From Archangium gephyra (lineage in GTDB: Bacteria > Myxococcota > Myxococcia > Myxococcales > Myxococcaceae): DNA of 64,000 bases. The DNA lies in assembly GCA_003243425.1 (NCBI GenBank), contig QFQP01000008.1:62001-126000 (forward strand). The letters are read 5' to 3'. Shown here piece after piece: positions 22,400 to 32,073 of the stretch (positions within the stretch are counted from its first letter, which is position 1; each line of letters opens with the position of its first letter). The translations under genes and the position numbers were made by a program. The notes below the pieces were generated by a model that made no database searches, was not told where the DNA came from, and saw nothing but the letters and a program-made list of their open reading frames with translations.

Positions 22400-25300
22400 T
22401 TACGACTCGCCGAGGTTGTCGACGATCGAGGTGAAGTCGACGTCGTCATCGCCCTGCGAGGGCGGCAACGAGGTGTTCGCGGGCATCACCACGGTGCGGT
22501 CCTCGCGCTCTTGCCGCTTCTGCGTCGGCGCGGCGGTGATGGAGACCGGCGGCTTCGACGGCGACGAGGCCGGCGCGCCGGGTTTGAACGCGGGCCCGAC
22601 GGCGGTCTTCGCGACCGGCTTCGCGGCGTCGGTGGGAATGGCGTTGACGCTGGTGGCCGGCTCTTCGTCTTCGCCCAGGAACGAGCCGGCGATGCTGGAG
22701 GCAGGCGGGCGGGGCGGAGCTGCGGGCGCCGTCGCCGGGCGCGCGGCAGGCGCCGTCGCACCTGCAGGCTTGTTCTTGTAGCGGGCGAGCTCGAGCTCCA
22801 CGACCTTGAGCTGCTTGCTCTTTTCCTGCACCGCTTCCTGGAGGCGCTTCACTTCCTGCGCCTTCACGGCCTCGCGACGCTCGGTCTCGGCCTTCTGCTT
22901 GGCGGCGAGATCTTCGATCTCCTTGAGGTGCTTGGCCTCGAGGGTCTTGCGCTCCTGTGCGGTGGCGCCGAGCTTGGTGTTGAGCTCGTTGGCCTTCGCT
23001 TCGGCCGTGGCGACCCTGGCCTGCAGCTCCTTTTCGGCGCGCACGCGGGCCGCGTTGCCCGCCTCCGACGCCTGCTGGAGCTCCTGCACCTGACGCTGAC
23101 GCTGCGCGAGCTGGGCCTGCGCGTCCTTGAGGCGCGTCTCCATCTCGCTCACCTTGGTCGTCATCTCCTGCGTGACCTGCGCGACGCGCTGCTCGGCGCG
23201 CTGGGCCTTCTGGGCGAGCTCGTCGTTGAGCTTCTTGGCGGCGGCCTTCTCCTGCGCGATGGCCGAGTTGGCCTCCTGAATGCGCGCGTTGGCCTGCTGC
23301 ACGGTGGTCTGCATCTGCGTGCGCACCTGATCGCGCTCGGCGGTGAGCGTCTGCGCGGCCTCCTGCGCCTTCTGCAGCTCGGCGGTGCGCTGCGCGAGCT
23401 GCTTGTTCACGCCGTCGAGGTCCTGCTGCGTGGTCTGCACGCGGTGGTTCAACTCGTCGGTCTTCTTCTTCGATTCGTCGAAGAGCGCCTTGAGCTTGGC
23501 CTCGAGCTGCTTGGCCGCTTCGGTCTTCGCGGTGACGTCGCGGGTGAGCGTGTCGACCTGGCGCGTCTTCTCCTGCTGCAGCGTGGTGAGCTTGCGCAGG
23601 GTGTCGGCCAGCTCCTTCGACTTGCCGGCCAGATCGTTTTGCAGCAGCTCTTCACGGCGGCTCGACTCTTCGGTCGAGGTGGCGATGCGATCTTCGAGGT
23701 GCTGCCGCGTGTCTTCGGCGTGCGCCAGCTTGGCGTTGAGCTGCGTGAGCTCCGAGACGCGGGCGCCGAGCTCCTGCTTGGTGGCCTGCAGCTGCTCGGC
23801 GAGGTCCTGGGACTGCTCGCGGCTCTGCTCGAGCTCGCCCTCGAGCGTGCTGACGCGGGCTTCGTAGTGCTGGTTGGTGTCGGCGTGCGCGCGCTTCTCG
23901 ATGTCGAGCGACTTGGCGGTGTCGTCGAGGTTGGCGGCGGTGGCGGCGAGGTCGACCTGCGTCGACTGCAGCTGCGCGGCGAGCTGCTGACCCTGCTGTT
24001 GCAGCTGCGCGATCTGCGCGCTGGTCTGCTGCTGCAACTGCTGGTGGGCCTGCGCTTCGGCTTCGTAATTGCCCTGCGCTTCGGACAGCCTGGTCTTCAG
24101 CTCGCCGATCTCACCGGAGAGCTGCTCTTCCATCTGCGCCTTGGCGGCTTCCGACTGGCGGAAGAGGCCGGTGACGCGCTCGATCTCGTTGCGGGCCGCG
24201 CTGACTTCCGCGTTGCGCTGGTCGCGCTCCCCACGAACCTGCACCAGCTCCTGCTGCGTGCGGGTGAGCACCTCGTTGGTCGACGCCAGCTCCTGCGTCT
24301 TCGTCTCGAGGTCGTCCTGCGTACCGTTGAGCTGGTCCTGCGTCTGGAGGAGCGCCTTCTGCGTCTCCTCGAGGCTCATGGTGAGGCGAGAGATGTTGTC
24401 GTCGCGCTGCGCGACGTGCTGCTGCAGCTCGGCCACCTCGCCGTTGCGCGCGTCGATGGTCTGCTTGAGCGCGCCGATCTCGCCGTCGCGGTCGGCGATC
24501 GTCTCCTGGGCGATCGACAGGCGCTGCTCGAAGTCGGCGATGCGCGCGTTGCGATCGCTGACCTCGGCGTTGAGCGCGTCGATCTGCCCCTGCCGGTCGG
24601 CGAGCGTCGCTTCGTGCTGCGAGATGGTCTGCGCCTGCTGCTGGCTGAGCTGCGTCAGCTCGGCGATCTGCGACCCCAGTTCGCCGATCTCGCCGGTGAG
24701 CTCCGATTCACGGTCGGCCAGCGCGGTCTTGGCGGCTTCGACTTCGCCTTCCAGCTCACCGATGCGCTCGAGCTTGCCCTGAATGTCGGCCTGCAGCGCC
24801 GCTTCCTGGCTGTCCTTCTGCTGAACGGTGTCGGCGAGCTCGGCTTCGAGCACACCGATGCGGCCGTCACGCGCGGCGAGCTGCTCCTGCAGCGCTTCTT
24901 CGGCGGCCAGCTTCTCCTGGCCGAGAATCTCGAGGTTCTGCTTGAGGCCGGCGACGTCGCCTTCGAGGCCACCGATGGTCTCGAAGGCGCGGGCCCTGGC
25001 GTCAGACAGCTCGGCGTTGAGGCGATCGATCTCGCCGTCGCTGTTCTGCGCGTGCTCCTGCGAGAGCCGCAGCTTGCTCTCGAGATCGAGGACGGTGGTG
25101 TCGCGCTCCTGCTGGGTCTGCTGGAGCGTCTCGGTGAGCGCGCCGATCTGCCCTTCGTAGTCGGCGTACTTCGCGTCGCGCTCCGAGACCGTGGCCTCGT
25201 GCTGCTGACGGTACTGCTCGAATTCCTGGTTGAGCTGATTGAGCGAGTGCTCGCGCGAACCGACGGTGTCGGTCAGCTGCTTCTCCTTGACCTCGAACTC

Positions 25301-26377
25301 GAGCGTCGCGAGCTGGAACTCCTTCTCGATCTGCTCGTATTCCTTGCGCTGTTGCTCGAGCTCCTGCTGCTTGCGGGCGATCTCGTCTTCCAGCGACGAC
25401 TTCTCGCGGCGGAGAACGTTGACCTCTTTTTCCTTCGCCGAGACGACCTCGATGACTTCCTTCTCACCGATGAACTTCTGGAGCAGGAGATCTTCGACCT
25501 GACGGCCGTGTTCGCGCTCCTTCTCGACGAGCGTGTTCTGCGCCTCGTTCAAGCGGCGGGTGAGATCGTCACCCTGCATCTTGAAGCTCTGAATCTCGAC
25601 GTCTTTCTCGTTGAGCCGATCTTCGACCGACAACAGCTCGCGCTCACGCACGCTCCAGATTTCGGAGATGCGGGCGATCTGCGCTTCGCGCGACTTCAGC
25701 TCGTCGCGGAGGATCTGGATCTTCGCCTCGGGCGTGCCCATGGCGTCACGGCGCGGTGCGCGGCGCACCTCACGCGACTCGGCCAGCAGCTCGGTCTTGC
25801 GGTCGGCGATCGACCCGAAGGCGCGCTCGAGGAACGCCTTGTCTTCGTCGGTCAACGCGCTGCGACGTTCACGGCGCGGCAGGCGCGGCGGGCCACCGGT
25901 CTTGAGCGGAGGAGGGCCGGCGGGCGCCGAGTCGGGCGCTGGGCCACCGCTGAACGCGGCGTCGAGCTCGCCGTCCATCTCGTCGAGCGAAGCAGTGGGT
26001 GAACCGGGCGGAACGATTTGCTGAGTCAAGCGGGCGAGCTCCCCCATCTCGAACGGGATGGCGAGGTAACCGTGGGCGGCGTTGGGCCCCGACGCGTGCT
26101 GCTGCAGCGCTTCCGGGCCGGAGTCAGAGGACAGAAGAATGACGGGCACGTTCTGCCCGAAGCGACCTTTGCGGATGTTTCCGCACAGCACGAAGCCGCT
26201 CTGGTCGGGGAGCTCGGCGCGCAGCACCACGAGATCGGGGCGACGTTTTTCCAGCTCCCGTTGGGCGTCGCCAGAACTGGCGGCCAGGCTGGTCTGAAAA
26301 CCGACCTCTTTGAGGACTGAGGCGAGGGTCAGAGCGAAGTCATTCTGGCTTTCGACGATGAGAGCGCGGCGCTGCAC
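22400..26377 (-). CDS. aglZ: AglZ-like pseudo-receiver / long coiled-coil protein
   Basis: A 1325-residue protein. Residues 1-125 form a receiver-like domain (RRALIVESQND), but the phosphoacceptor position in DLVVLRAELPDQSG is arginine (R53), so it cannot be phosphorylated. Residues about 190-1195 are an almost unbroken coiled coil rich in E, Q and L heptads. An Ala/Pro linker and an acidic end (DDDVDFTSIVDNLGES) follow. This architecture and length match AglZ of Myxococcus xanthus, a scaffold at the leading pole and focal adhesions of the gliding (A-motility) machinery; FrzS shares the layout but is much shorter. The start is a GTG. The gene name rests on architecture and recalled similarity, not on an alignment. 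Confidence 0.75.
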   Translation of the reverse strand: MQRRALIVESQNDFALTLASVLKEVGFQTSLAASSGDAQRELEKRRPDLVVLRAELPDQSGFVLCGNIRKGRFGQNVPVILLSSDSGPEALQQHASGPNAAHGYLAIPFEMGELARLTQQIVPPGSPTASLDEMDGELDAAFSGGPAPDSAPAGPPPLKTGGPPRLPRRERRSALTDEDKAFLERAFGSIADRKTELLAESREVRRAPRRDAMGTPEAKIQILRDELKSREAQIARISEIWSVRERELLSVEDRLNEKDVEIQSFKMQGDDLTRRLNEAQNTLVEKEREHGRQVEDLLLQKFIGEKEVIEVVSAKEKEVNVLRREKSSLEDEIARKQQELEQQRKEYEQIEKEFQLATLEFEVKEKQLTDTVGSREHSLNQLNQEFEQYRQQHEATVSERDAKYADYEGQIGALTETLQQTQQERDTTVLDLESKLRLSQEHAQNSDGEIDRLNAELSDARARAFETIGGLEGDVAGLKQNLEILGQEKLAAEEALQEQLAARDGRIGVLEAELADTVQQKDSQEAALQADIQGKLERIGELEGEVEAAKTALADRESELTGEIGELGSQIAELTQLSQQQAQTISQHEATLADRQGQIDALNAEVSDRNARIADFEQRLSIAQETIADRDGEIGALKQTIDARNGEVAELQQHVAQRDDNISRLTMSLEETQKALLQTQDQLNGTQDDLETKTQELASTNEVLTRTQQELVQVRGERDQRNAEVSAARNEIERVTGLFRQSEAAKAQMEEQLSGEIGELKTRLSEAQGNYEAEAQAHQQLQQQTSAQIAQLQQQGQQLAAQLQSTQVDLAATAANLDDTAKSLDIEKRAHADTNQHYEARVSTLEGELEQSREQSQDLAEQLQATKQELGARVSELTQLNAKLAHAEDTRQHLEDRIATSTEESSRREELLQNDLAGKSKELADTLRKLTTLQQEKTRQVDTLTRDVTAKTEAAKQLEAKLKALFDESKKKTDELNHRVQTTQQDLDGVNKQLAQRTAELQKAQEAAQTLTAERDQVRTQMQTTVQQANARIQEANSAIAQEKAAAKKLNDELAQKAQRAEQRVAQVTQEMTTKVSEMETRLKDAQAQLAQRQRQVQELQQASEAGNAARVRAEKELQARVATAEAKANELNTKLGATAQERKTLEAKHLKEIEDLAAKQKAETERREAVKAQEVKRLQEAVQEKSKQLKVVELELARYKNKPAGATAPAARPATAPAAPPRPPASSIAGSFLGEDEEPATSVNAIPTDAAKPVAKTAVGPAFKPGAPASSPSKPPVSITAAPTQKRQEREDRTVVMPANTSLPPSQGDDDVDFTSIVDNLGES

Positions 26378-26446
26378 GTCGCACAGTCTGCTACGCCTGC
26401 GCAGGCCGGTAAACCGCGATGATCGCGTGTTTCGCGGCCTTCCCGA

Positions 26447-29209
26447 TCAGGTGTCGCGACCGGGCATCGTGGTCGGCGGGGCGTGCCGTTCGAAGAAACC
26501 GGAGGCCGGCGGGCAGTAGCCGTGCACCAGCTGCGCGAGCCAGGGATCGATCGCCGACGCCGGCAGCGCAGAATCGGTGTCGACGGTCATCACCATTTCT
26601 TCCGGCGCCATGGCCAGGGGCTCTTCGGGCTCGTCGACGAGGCTGGGAACCGGGGGCGCAGGCTTGGGCGGTGGCGGTGCGACGACGGGCCTGGGCGGCA
26701 CTTTAGGCGGCTCGGGGAAGAGGCCGGTGGCCGACGGCGTGGAGCTGACGACCGCGAACACGCCAGACGTGCTGCGCGGCAGCGGCGGCGGGCCGACGCG
26801 CGAGGGGCTGCTGGTGGGCAGCGCGGGCGGCGTGAGCAGCGGCACGAAGCCCTCGGCGCGTGAAGGCGACGAGGTCATCGGCGGTGCCGAAGGCGTCGAG
26901 GCGATGACCGCGAAGGTGCCCGACGTCGAGCGGAAGGGGAGCTCCGGCGGCTTGATGGGCGAAGCAGGCCGCACGCCGAGGGCCGGCGTCAGACCCGTCA
27001 CCGGGCGGAGATCTTCGTCATCGATGAAGGGGGCCTCGTCGTCGCTCTTTTCAGCAGGCGCCAGATCCGCGTCGTCGGCGAAGGGCGCCTCTTCTTCACC
27101 GGCTACCACGGGCAGGTTCGAAGACGAGGTGCTGGTGCTCGTCAGCTCGGCGTCATCGACGAACGGCGCCTCTTCTTCGACGGCAGGCGCCGGCTTTGAG
27201 AAGGAGGCCCCACGCAGCGTGCGCTCGAGGGGCGCGGTGAGCGGTTCGTCGAGCGCGATGCCGAGCGGCACGAAGTCGAGCGTGGGAGGCGCCGCCGGGG
27301 CACGGCGCGGCGGGCTGACCTTCGCGGTGACGGACTCGTCTTCGAGCCCCGGGTCGGTCGGCGCGCTGGGCGCCGGTGGCGCCACGTTCGTCTCGAACTC
27401 CAGCGTGGTGGGTGACGACTCCATCGGCGGGGCGGCGTCGGGCGTGGGGTCGTCGGTGAAGCGGGGGCCACGTGTGGTGCGTTCTTTCGGCGCGTCGAGG
27501 TTCGGGCCGCGCAAGGTGCGCTCGAAGGTGACGGCTTCGGCGGCGAAGGCTTCGTCGACCAGCACCGGCGGCAGCTCGGCGGCCGGCGTGGGGCTGCGAT
27601 CGCCCGGGGGCTCGTCGAGGAGCCGTGATTCAGTGGGCGCGATGCCCACCGTGACCGCCGCCTCTTCGGGTGGCGGGCGCAACGGCAGGCCCATCACCAC
27701 CGCGGGCTCGGACGGGCGCAGCGCGTTGGGCTCGGTGGTGACGTGACCCAGCTCAGCGGCGAGCGCCTGGAGATCTTCACCGGTGACGATGGGCGGCGAC
27801 TCTTCACGAAGCGGCGTACCCATGACCGGAGGGCGAGACGCCATCGCTGCTTCGGGCGAGGTCTCGTCGGCGGCGATGTTGGGGTCGGTCTTCACCTTGT
27901 TGGTGCCCGACGGCGCTTCTCGTGGCCGCCGGTCCGACTTCTTCTTCTTCTTCTGCGTGTCTTCTTCGGTCGCCGAGCGCCCAAGCTGGGTGACTTCGTC
28001 GGGGTTGGCGTCGTCGGCGTCACCGACGGCACGAACGCCGGTGCCGCTGAGCGCCACGTACACCGCGAAGAGATCGGCGCGAACCTTGGCGGAGTCACGC
28101 TCGATGCTGGCCGCGCGGGCGGCGACGCCCATCTTCACGCGCCGGGCGGGATCGTTGGCGAGCTGAACGATGGCGTCGGCGAGCGAGACGGCGTCCTGGG
28201 GGCGGTAGAGGAGAACGCCGTCTTCCGGCAACAACGCGCGCGCGGCAGGCACGTCGGCGGCGATCACCGGTCGACCCGCCGCCAGATACTCGCCCAGCCG
28301 CGCGAGCGGAGAACCGACGCGGCTGTTTCGCTCGACGTCGGACAACGTGAGCAGGCCGACGTCGGCCGTCGCCAGGACCTTGTAGAGATCGTCGTGTGCC
28401 ACCGGAGGCTGGAACTCGACCTTGCCGGTCAGGTGCAGCGCCGCGACCTGCTCTTCGAGCCTGGCCTGGTGCGCGTCGTGCTTCGGGCCGACCACGGCGA
28501 GGCGAACGTCGACGGTCTGCAGGGCGAGCTGCATCGCCTCCATCAAGGTGGGCAGGTCCTGCGCGTCGCCCTGGTGACCGAGGTGCACCATCTTCATCGG
28601 CGTGGCGTCGGGCACGCCCATCACTTCGGGTTTGTACGGCGTGAGATCGACCGGTGCCGGCAGCACCTGCACCTGCTCGCGCGCCAACCCGAGGCCGACC
28701 ACGAAGTCGCGCGTCAGCTCGTTGGCGACGATCACCACGTCGGCGTTCATCAGGCAGAAGAGCTCCTGACGACGAACGCGGGCGATGAAGCGGCGGTTGG
28801 CTTCTTCTTCCGAATAAAAGAACGGAAGGTCGACCGAGGGCAGCGAGCACGCGTCGTACACGACCTTGTACCCGAGCTCACTTCGCCGCTCGCACAGCGC
28901 GTACCCGCCGAAGGGGTCGAAGCTGTGCACCATCACGTATTCTTCGCTCTCCATCTGTCGGCGCACGGCGCGCTCGAACGACTGCACGCGCGAGGCGAGG
29001 TCACCACTGCCGACGGGAACGCGGAGCAGCCGGGCACCGTGGTAGCGCTCGATGTGCGTGTGGTCGGGCGTCTTCACCGACAACACGACCACCTGGTACC
29101 GCTCCGACAGCCCCTTCAGATATTCGGTCAGCCGACGTGAGAGCGCCGTGGGCGCCGGCACCACGTCGAACACACACAACAGCAGACGCGGCAGGTCGCT
29201 CACGGCCAC
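26447..29209 (-). CDS. Glycosyltransferase family 4-like protein with a long motif-rich tail
   Basis: A 920-residue protein. Residues 1-390 are a GT-B glycosyltransferase: N-terminal domain up to about 190, VLPAPVDLTPYKPE hinge, and C-terminal nucleotide-sugar domain with VGSPLARLGEYLAAGRPV and an acidic pair region. Residues 395-920 are disordered, rich in P, S, E and D. Short motifs recur there: EAPFxDDxxL at 678-689, 705-716 and 723-734; ERTLRG-type at 562-569, 575-582 and 661-668; STSGxFAV at 761 and 813. The GTG at 29209 is used; one at 29203 is possible. It is 69 bases upstream of the aglZ-like gene on the same strand. The sugar substrate is unknown. Confidence 0.85.
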   Translation of the reverse strand: MAVSDLPRLLLCVFDVVPAPTALSRRLTEYLKGLSERYQVVVLSVKTPDHTHIERYHGARLLRVPVGSGDLASRVQSFERAVRRQMESEEYVMVHSFDPFGGYALCERRSELGYKVVYDACSLPSVDLPFFYSEEEANRRFIARVRRQELFCLMNADVVIVANELTRDFVVGLGLAREQVQVLPAPVDLTPYKPEVMGVPDATPMKMVHLGHQGDAQDLPTLMEAMQLALQTVDVRLAVVGPKHDAHQARLEEQVAALHLTGKVEFQPPVAHDDLYKVLATADVGLLTLSDVERNSRVGSPLARLGEYLAAGRPVIAADVPAARALLPEDGVLLYRPQDAVSLADAIVQLANDPARRVKMGVAARAASIERDSAKVRADLFAVYVALSGTGVRAVGDADDANPDEVTQLGRSATEEDTQKKKKKSDRRPREAPSGTNKVKTDPNIAADETSPEAAMASRPPVMGTPLREESPPIVTGEDLQALAAELGHVTTEPNALRPSEPAVVMGLPLRPPPEEAAVTVGIAPTESRLLDEPPGDRSPTPAAELPPVLVDEAFAAEAVTFERTLRGPNLDAPKERTTRGPRFTDDPTPDAAPPMESSPTTLEFETNVAPPAPSAPTDPGLEDESVTAKVSPPRRAPAAPPTLDFVPLGIALDEPLTAPLERTLRGASFSKPAPAVEEEAPFVDDAELTSTSTSSSNLPVVAGEEEAPFADDADLAPAEKSDDEAPFIDDEDLRPVTGLTPALGVRPASPIKPPELPFRSTSGTFAVIASTPSAPPMTSSPSRAEGFVPLLTPPALPTSSPSRVGPPPLPRSTSGVFAVVSSTPSATGLFPEPPKVPPRPVVAPPPPKPAPPVPSLVDEPEEPLAMAPEEMVMTVDTDSALPASAIDPWLAQLVHGYCPPASGFFERHAPPTTMPGRDT

Positions 29210-29260
29210 GCCGCATCATGGCACGTTGACCCCACGGGCACTCAATGAGAAGTGCGCGCC

Positions 29261-29464
29261 GTGGACGAACTTTCCCGACTCACCCTGCGCGAGCTGATGA
29301 CCATGGCGCGTGAACGGCTGGGAACGGGGGCCTCGAAGCTGAAGACGAGAGACGAGCTCATCGCGGCGTTGAGCGGCTCGCAGGTGCCCGCTGCGCCCGC
29401 GCCTGCGCCGCGCGAAGAGGCTCCCGAGATCGTCACCCGCGACTTCTTTCGTCGCCGGTCTTAG
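29261..29464 (+). CDS. Small protein with Rho N-terminal/SAP-like helical motif
   Basis: A protein of 67 residues from the GTG at 29261, which has GAGAAG 8 bases upstream. The segment LTLRELMTMARERLG...LKTRDELIAAL has the helix-extended-helix pattern of the Rho N-terminal domain (usually LxxLxxxAxxLGI...KKxELIxxI), a nucleic-acid-binding fold. The tail is proline-rich and basic at the end (RDFFRRRS). It is divergent from the glycosyltransferase gene and only 9 bases ahead of the TPR gene, with which it is probably co-transcribed. Confidence 0.7.
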   Translation: MDELSRLTLRELMTMARERLGTGASKLKTRDELIAALSGSQVPAAPAPAPREEAPEIVTRDFFRRRS

Positions 29465-29473
29465 GGTGCGCGC

Positions 29474-31444
29474 GTGGCTGGGTTGAACAAGCGGCGTGCA
29501 TCAGCGCAGCTGGAGCAGGCAGGTCTTCACCTCGAACGTGGTGAATGGTCGACCGTCGCTTCGCTGGTTCAGCCGGTGCTCGACGCAGGCATCGACACGC
29601 CCGCTGCGTTCATGATGCTTGGTGAAGCGCAACGTCAGCTCAACCAGGGCGACGAGGCGTTGGCGACCTTCGAGCGCGGGCTGGCGAAGCACCCCGGTGA
29701 CGCGATGCTGGAAGGCCGCGTGGGCGCGGTGCTGCTCGATCGTGGCGAGGCCGCGCGCGCCGCCGAGTTTCTGAGCCGCGCGAGCAAGAAGCTGCCGCGC
29801 GACTCGCAGGTGCTCACGACCTACGCCGGTGCGTTGCTGGCGCTCGGTCGCGCCGAAGATGCCGAAGCGCAGCTGACGCGCGCCCTCCTGGTGGGAGGCG
29901 GTGACGACACCCGCCTGGTGCTGGCGATCACCAAGCTGCGGCGTGGGCAGCACGCAGAGGCCGACAAGCTGGCCGCGCAGGTCGAGTCGGCGACCTCGGG
30001 TACGCCGATGCTCCACTGGTCAGCGCGCATGCTGCGGGCCGATCTCGCGGTGCTCCGTGGTGACGCGGCCGAAGGGCTGCGCATCTGGCGCGAAGCCGAT
30101 CTCGCCGGGTACCTCGGGGCCCATCAGCTCGCGCGCATGGCCCACGCCGCCGCGCTGGCGGGTGAAAGGGCGATCGCCGACGACGCCATCGAACGGCGGC
30201 TCGCGCAGGAGCCAACGGCCGAAGATCTGCTGCTCTTCGCCGAGCTCTACAACCTGCGCGGTGAACCGCAGAAGGCGCTCGACGCCATCGCCCGCGCCGA
30301 GCCGCTCGCGCGCCCCAACGATGAATCGGCGTGGCGCTTCGAGCTGCTGTCGACGCGGGGCCGCACGTTGCGGCTGCTGGGCCGACGGGACGAAGCGCGC
30401 GCGGCGTTGACGGCGGCCCTGGCGATGCCCGAAGCGCAGCTCCCGCACATCGGCGCGGCGCCCAACGTCGACCTCGGGCACATCGCGATGGAGGAGGGCG
30501 ACTTCGAAGCCGCGCAGGCCGCGTTCCGCACCGCGCTGGAGCGTGACGCCGAAGAGCCCGAAGCCCGGCGCGCGCTGGAGTTGATCGACAAGCGCCTGCA
30601 GTGGCGCCAGACCGTCGAGAGCACGGCCTCTGAACGCGTCGGCGCGGCGCAGGCCGAAGCCGAGGCCATGCGCCGCCGCTACCTGGTCCGCGAGAACGAG
30701 GTGGAACGCCTCAAGCGCGAGGTGAAACGCCTCGAGCTCGAGCGGGCCGATGCCCAGGCGCAGGCGGCGAAGGTGCAGCGCGAAACGTCGGCGCGCGTGC
30801 GTGCCGAGCTCGAAGCGCGCGAGAAAGACGTCGAAGGAAAAGCAGAAGAGAACCTGCGCGCGGTGCTGAGCCCCGACCGATGCCCCGAGCGGCTGTGGAA
30901 CATGCTGCGCGTCGCCGAGCGCACCTACCAGCAGGCGCTCTACACCGAGCTGCCGACCGCGGCCGTCGCCGTCCTCTTCTCGGGCGCGTTCGAGCGAAGT
31001 CTCATCGAGCTGTTCGTGCAGCCGTTCGGCGCGTGGCTCGACGAGAAGGCGTTGCGTGCGAAGTTCCTCGAACAGGGCGTGCGCGAGCGCCGTGGTTCCC
31101 GGGTGGAGTATTTCGATCGCTTCACCGAGTCGTTCGATCGCGAGTTCGACGCCCGGCCGCCGTCGATGGGTGAAGTCGCGCGCGTGCTCGATCGCCGGCA
31201 GGAAAAATACCTGCAGGTGTTTCAGCAGTTCCTCACCGAGCGCTACGACGTGCCCGATTCGTTCTGGGCGGCGTTCTCTTCGTTCGTGACGTGGGCCAAG
31301 GAGTCGCTGCGCGATCCGGTGGCGCACGGTCACCTCGAGCTCGACTGGGCGGGCTTCAAGCAGTTCCGCGAGCAGCTGCTCTTCGAGTTCGACGGCGCGA
31401 AGCCCGGGGCGCTGCCTCGACTGCTGCTGGCCCGCCGCCCGTGA
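29474..31444 (+). CDS. TPR and coiled-coil protein
   Basis: A 656-residue protein. The first 370 residues are TPR-like helical repeats (for example GEAQRQLNQGDEALATFERGLAKHPGD, split over two helices). Residues about 385-470 form a basic coiled coil, and the last 190 residues are a conserved-looking helical domain (LSPDRCPERLWNMLRVAERTY) that I do not recognise. No signal peptide, so cytoplasmic. It overlaps the downstream hydrolase gene by a GTGA stop-start. Probably a scaffold; function unknown. Confidence 0.8.
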   Translation: MAGLNKRRASAQLEQAGLHLERGEWSTVASLVQPVLDAGIDTPAAFMMLGEAQRQLNQGDEALATFERGLAKHPGDAMLEGRVGAVLLDRGEAARAAEFLSRASKKLPRDSQVLTTYAGALLALGRAEDAEAQLTRALLVGGGDDTRLVLAITKLRRGQHAEADKLAAQVESATSGTPMLHWSARMLRADLAVLRGDAAEGLRIWREADLAGYLGAHQLARMAHAAALAGERAIADDAIERRLAQEPTAEDLLLFAELYNLRGEPQKALDAIARAEPLARPNDESAWRFELLSTRGRTLRLLGRRDEARAALTAALAMPEAQLPHIGAAPNVDLGHIAMEEGDFEAAQAAFRTALERDAEEPEARRALELIDKRLQWRQTVESTASERVGAAQAEAEAMRRRYLVRENEVERLKREVKRLELERADAQAQAAKVQRETSARVRAELEAREKDVEGKAEENLRAVLSPDRCPERLWNMLRVAERTYQQALYTELPTAAVAVLFSGAFERSLIELFVQPFGAWLDEKALRAKFLEQGVRERRGSRVEYFDRFTESFDREFDARPPSMGEVARVLDRRQEKYLQVFQQFLTERYDVPDSFWAAFSSFVTWAKESLRDPVAHGHLELDWAGFKQFREQLLFEFDGAKPGALPRLLLARRP

Positions 31445-31998
31445 GCCGCGCGACGGTGGTGATGCTGCCCGGCTTCAACGGCAGCGCTGACCAGCCGATC
31501 CTCGTGAAGTTGGAGCGGCTGCTGCCCGATTTCGAGTGCGTGCGGCTGGCGCCACCGCGGCTCAAGCTGCTCGAGAACCTCGACCACCACGTCGCGTGGC
31601 TGCGCGAAGAGACCGCCACGTTGAAGGGCCCGCTGGTCTTCGTGGGGCGCTCGTTCGGAGGCCGTCTGTCGATTCGGCTCGCTGCGGAGCTTCAATTCGC
31701 GGCGCTGGTGTTGCTCGGTTTTCCGGTGCGACCTCCGTCGAAGAAGCGACCGCTCGACGAAGCGGCACTGGCCGCGGTGCGGTGCCCGACGCTCATCGTT
31801 CAAGGCACGAAAGACGAGCTGGGCCCGCTCTCGGTGCTGCGCCCCATCGTCAAGAAGTCGAAGTGCATCGAGATGCTCGAGCTCGAAGGCGCCGGTCACA
31901 GCTTCGGTTCGAAGGAAAAGAAGGCGCTGGAAGCGGTGAGCGCGTGGCTGGCGCAGACCGTGGAGCGTGCCGGTGGTGCTGGCAGCGCTCCCACGTGA
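31441..31998 (+). CDS. Alpha/beta hydrolase (KANL3/Tex30-like)
   Basis: A 185-residue hydrolase starting at the GTG at 31441, overlapping the upstream stop as GTGA. Visible signatures: LPGFNGSAD at the oxyanion strand, nucleophile elbow GRSFGG, aspartate strand LIVQGTKDELG and the final histidine in GAGHSFG, so the Ser-Asp-His triad is complete. The compact size without a cap resembles the KANL3/Tex30 hydrolase group. The substrate is unknown. Confidence 0.85.
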   Translation: MSRATVVMLPGFNGSADQPILVKLERLLPDFECVRLAPPRLKLLENLDHHVAWLREETATLKGPLVFVGRSFGGRLSIRLAAELQFAALVLLGFPVRPPSKKRPLDEAALAAVRCPTLIVQGTKDELGPLSVLRPIVKKSKCIEMLELEGAGHSFGSKEKKALEAVSAWLAQTVERAGGAGSAPT

Positions 31999-32073
31999 GA
32001 TCCCTCAACACCGTGTGCGGTGGGCGTCTGTATCTTCTTCAGTGGTGGTGACGCGTTGGTAGAAGCGACCGCG

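Noticed and set aside
22511..26002. A 1163-residue open frame on the plus strand opposite the aglZ-like gene
   Set aside because: It is the mirror of a coiled-coil gene with strong codon bias: leucine/arginine-rich, no domain, no ribosome site. High-GC genes give long antisense frames.
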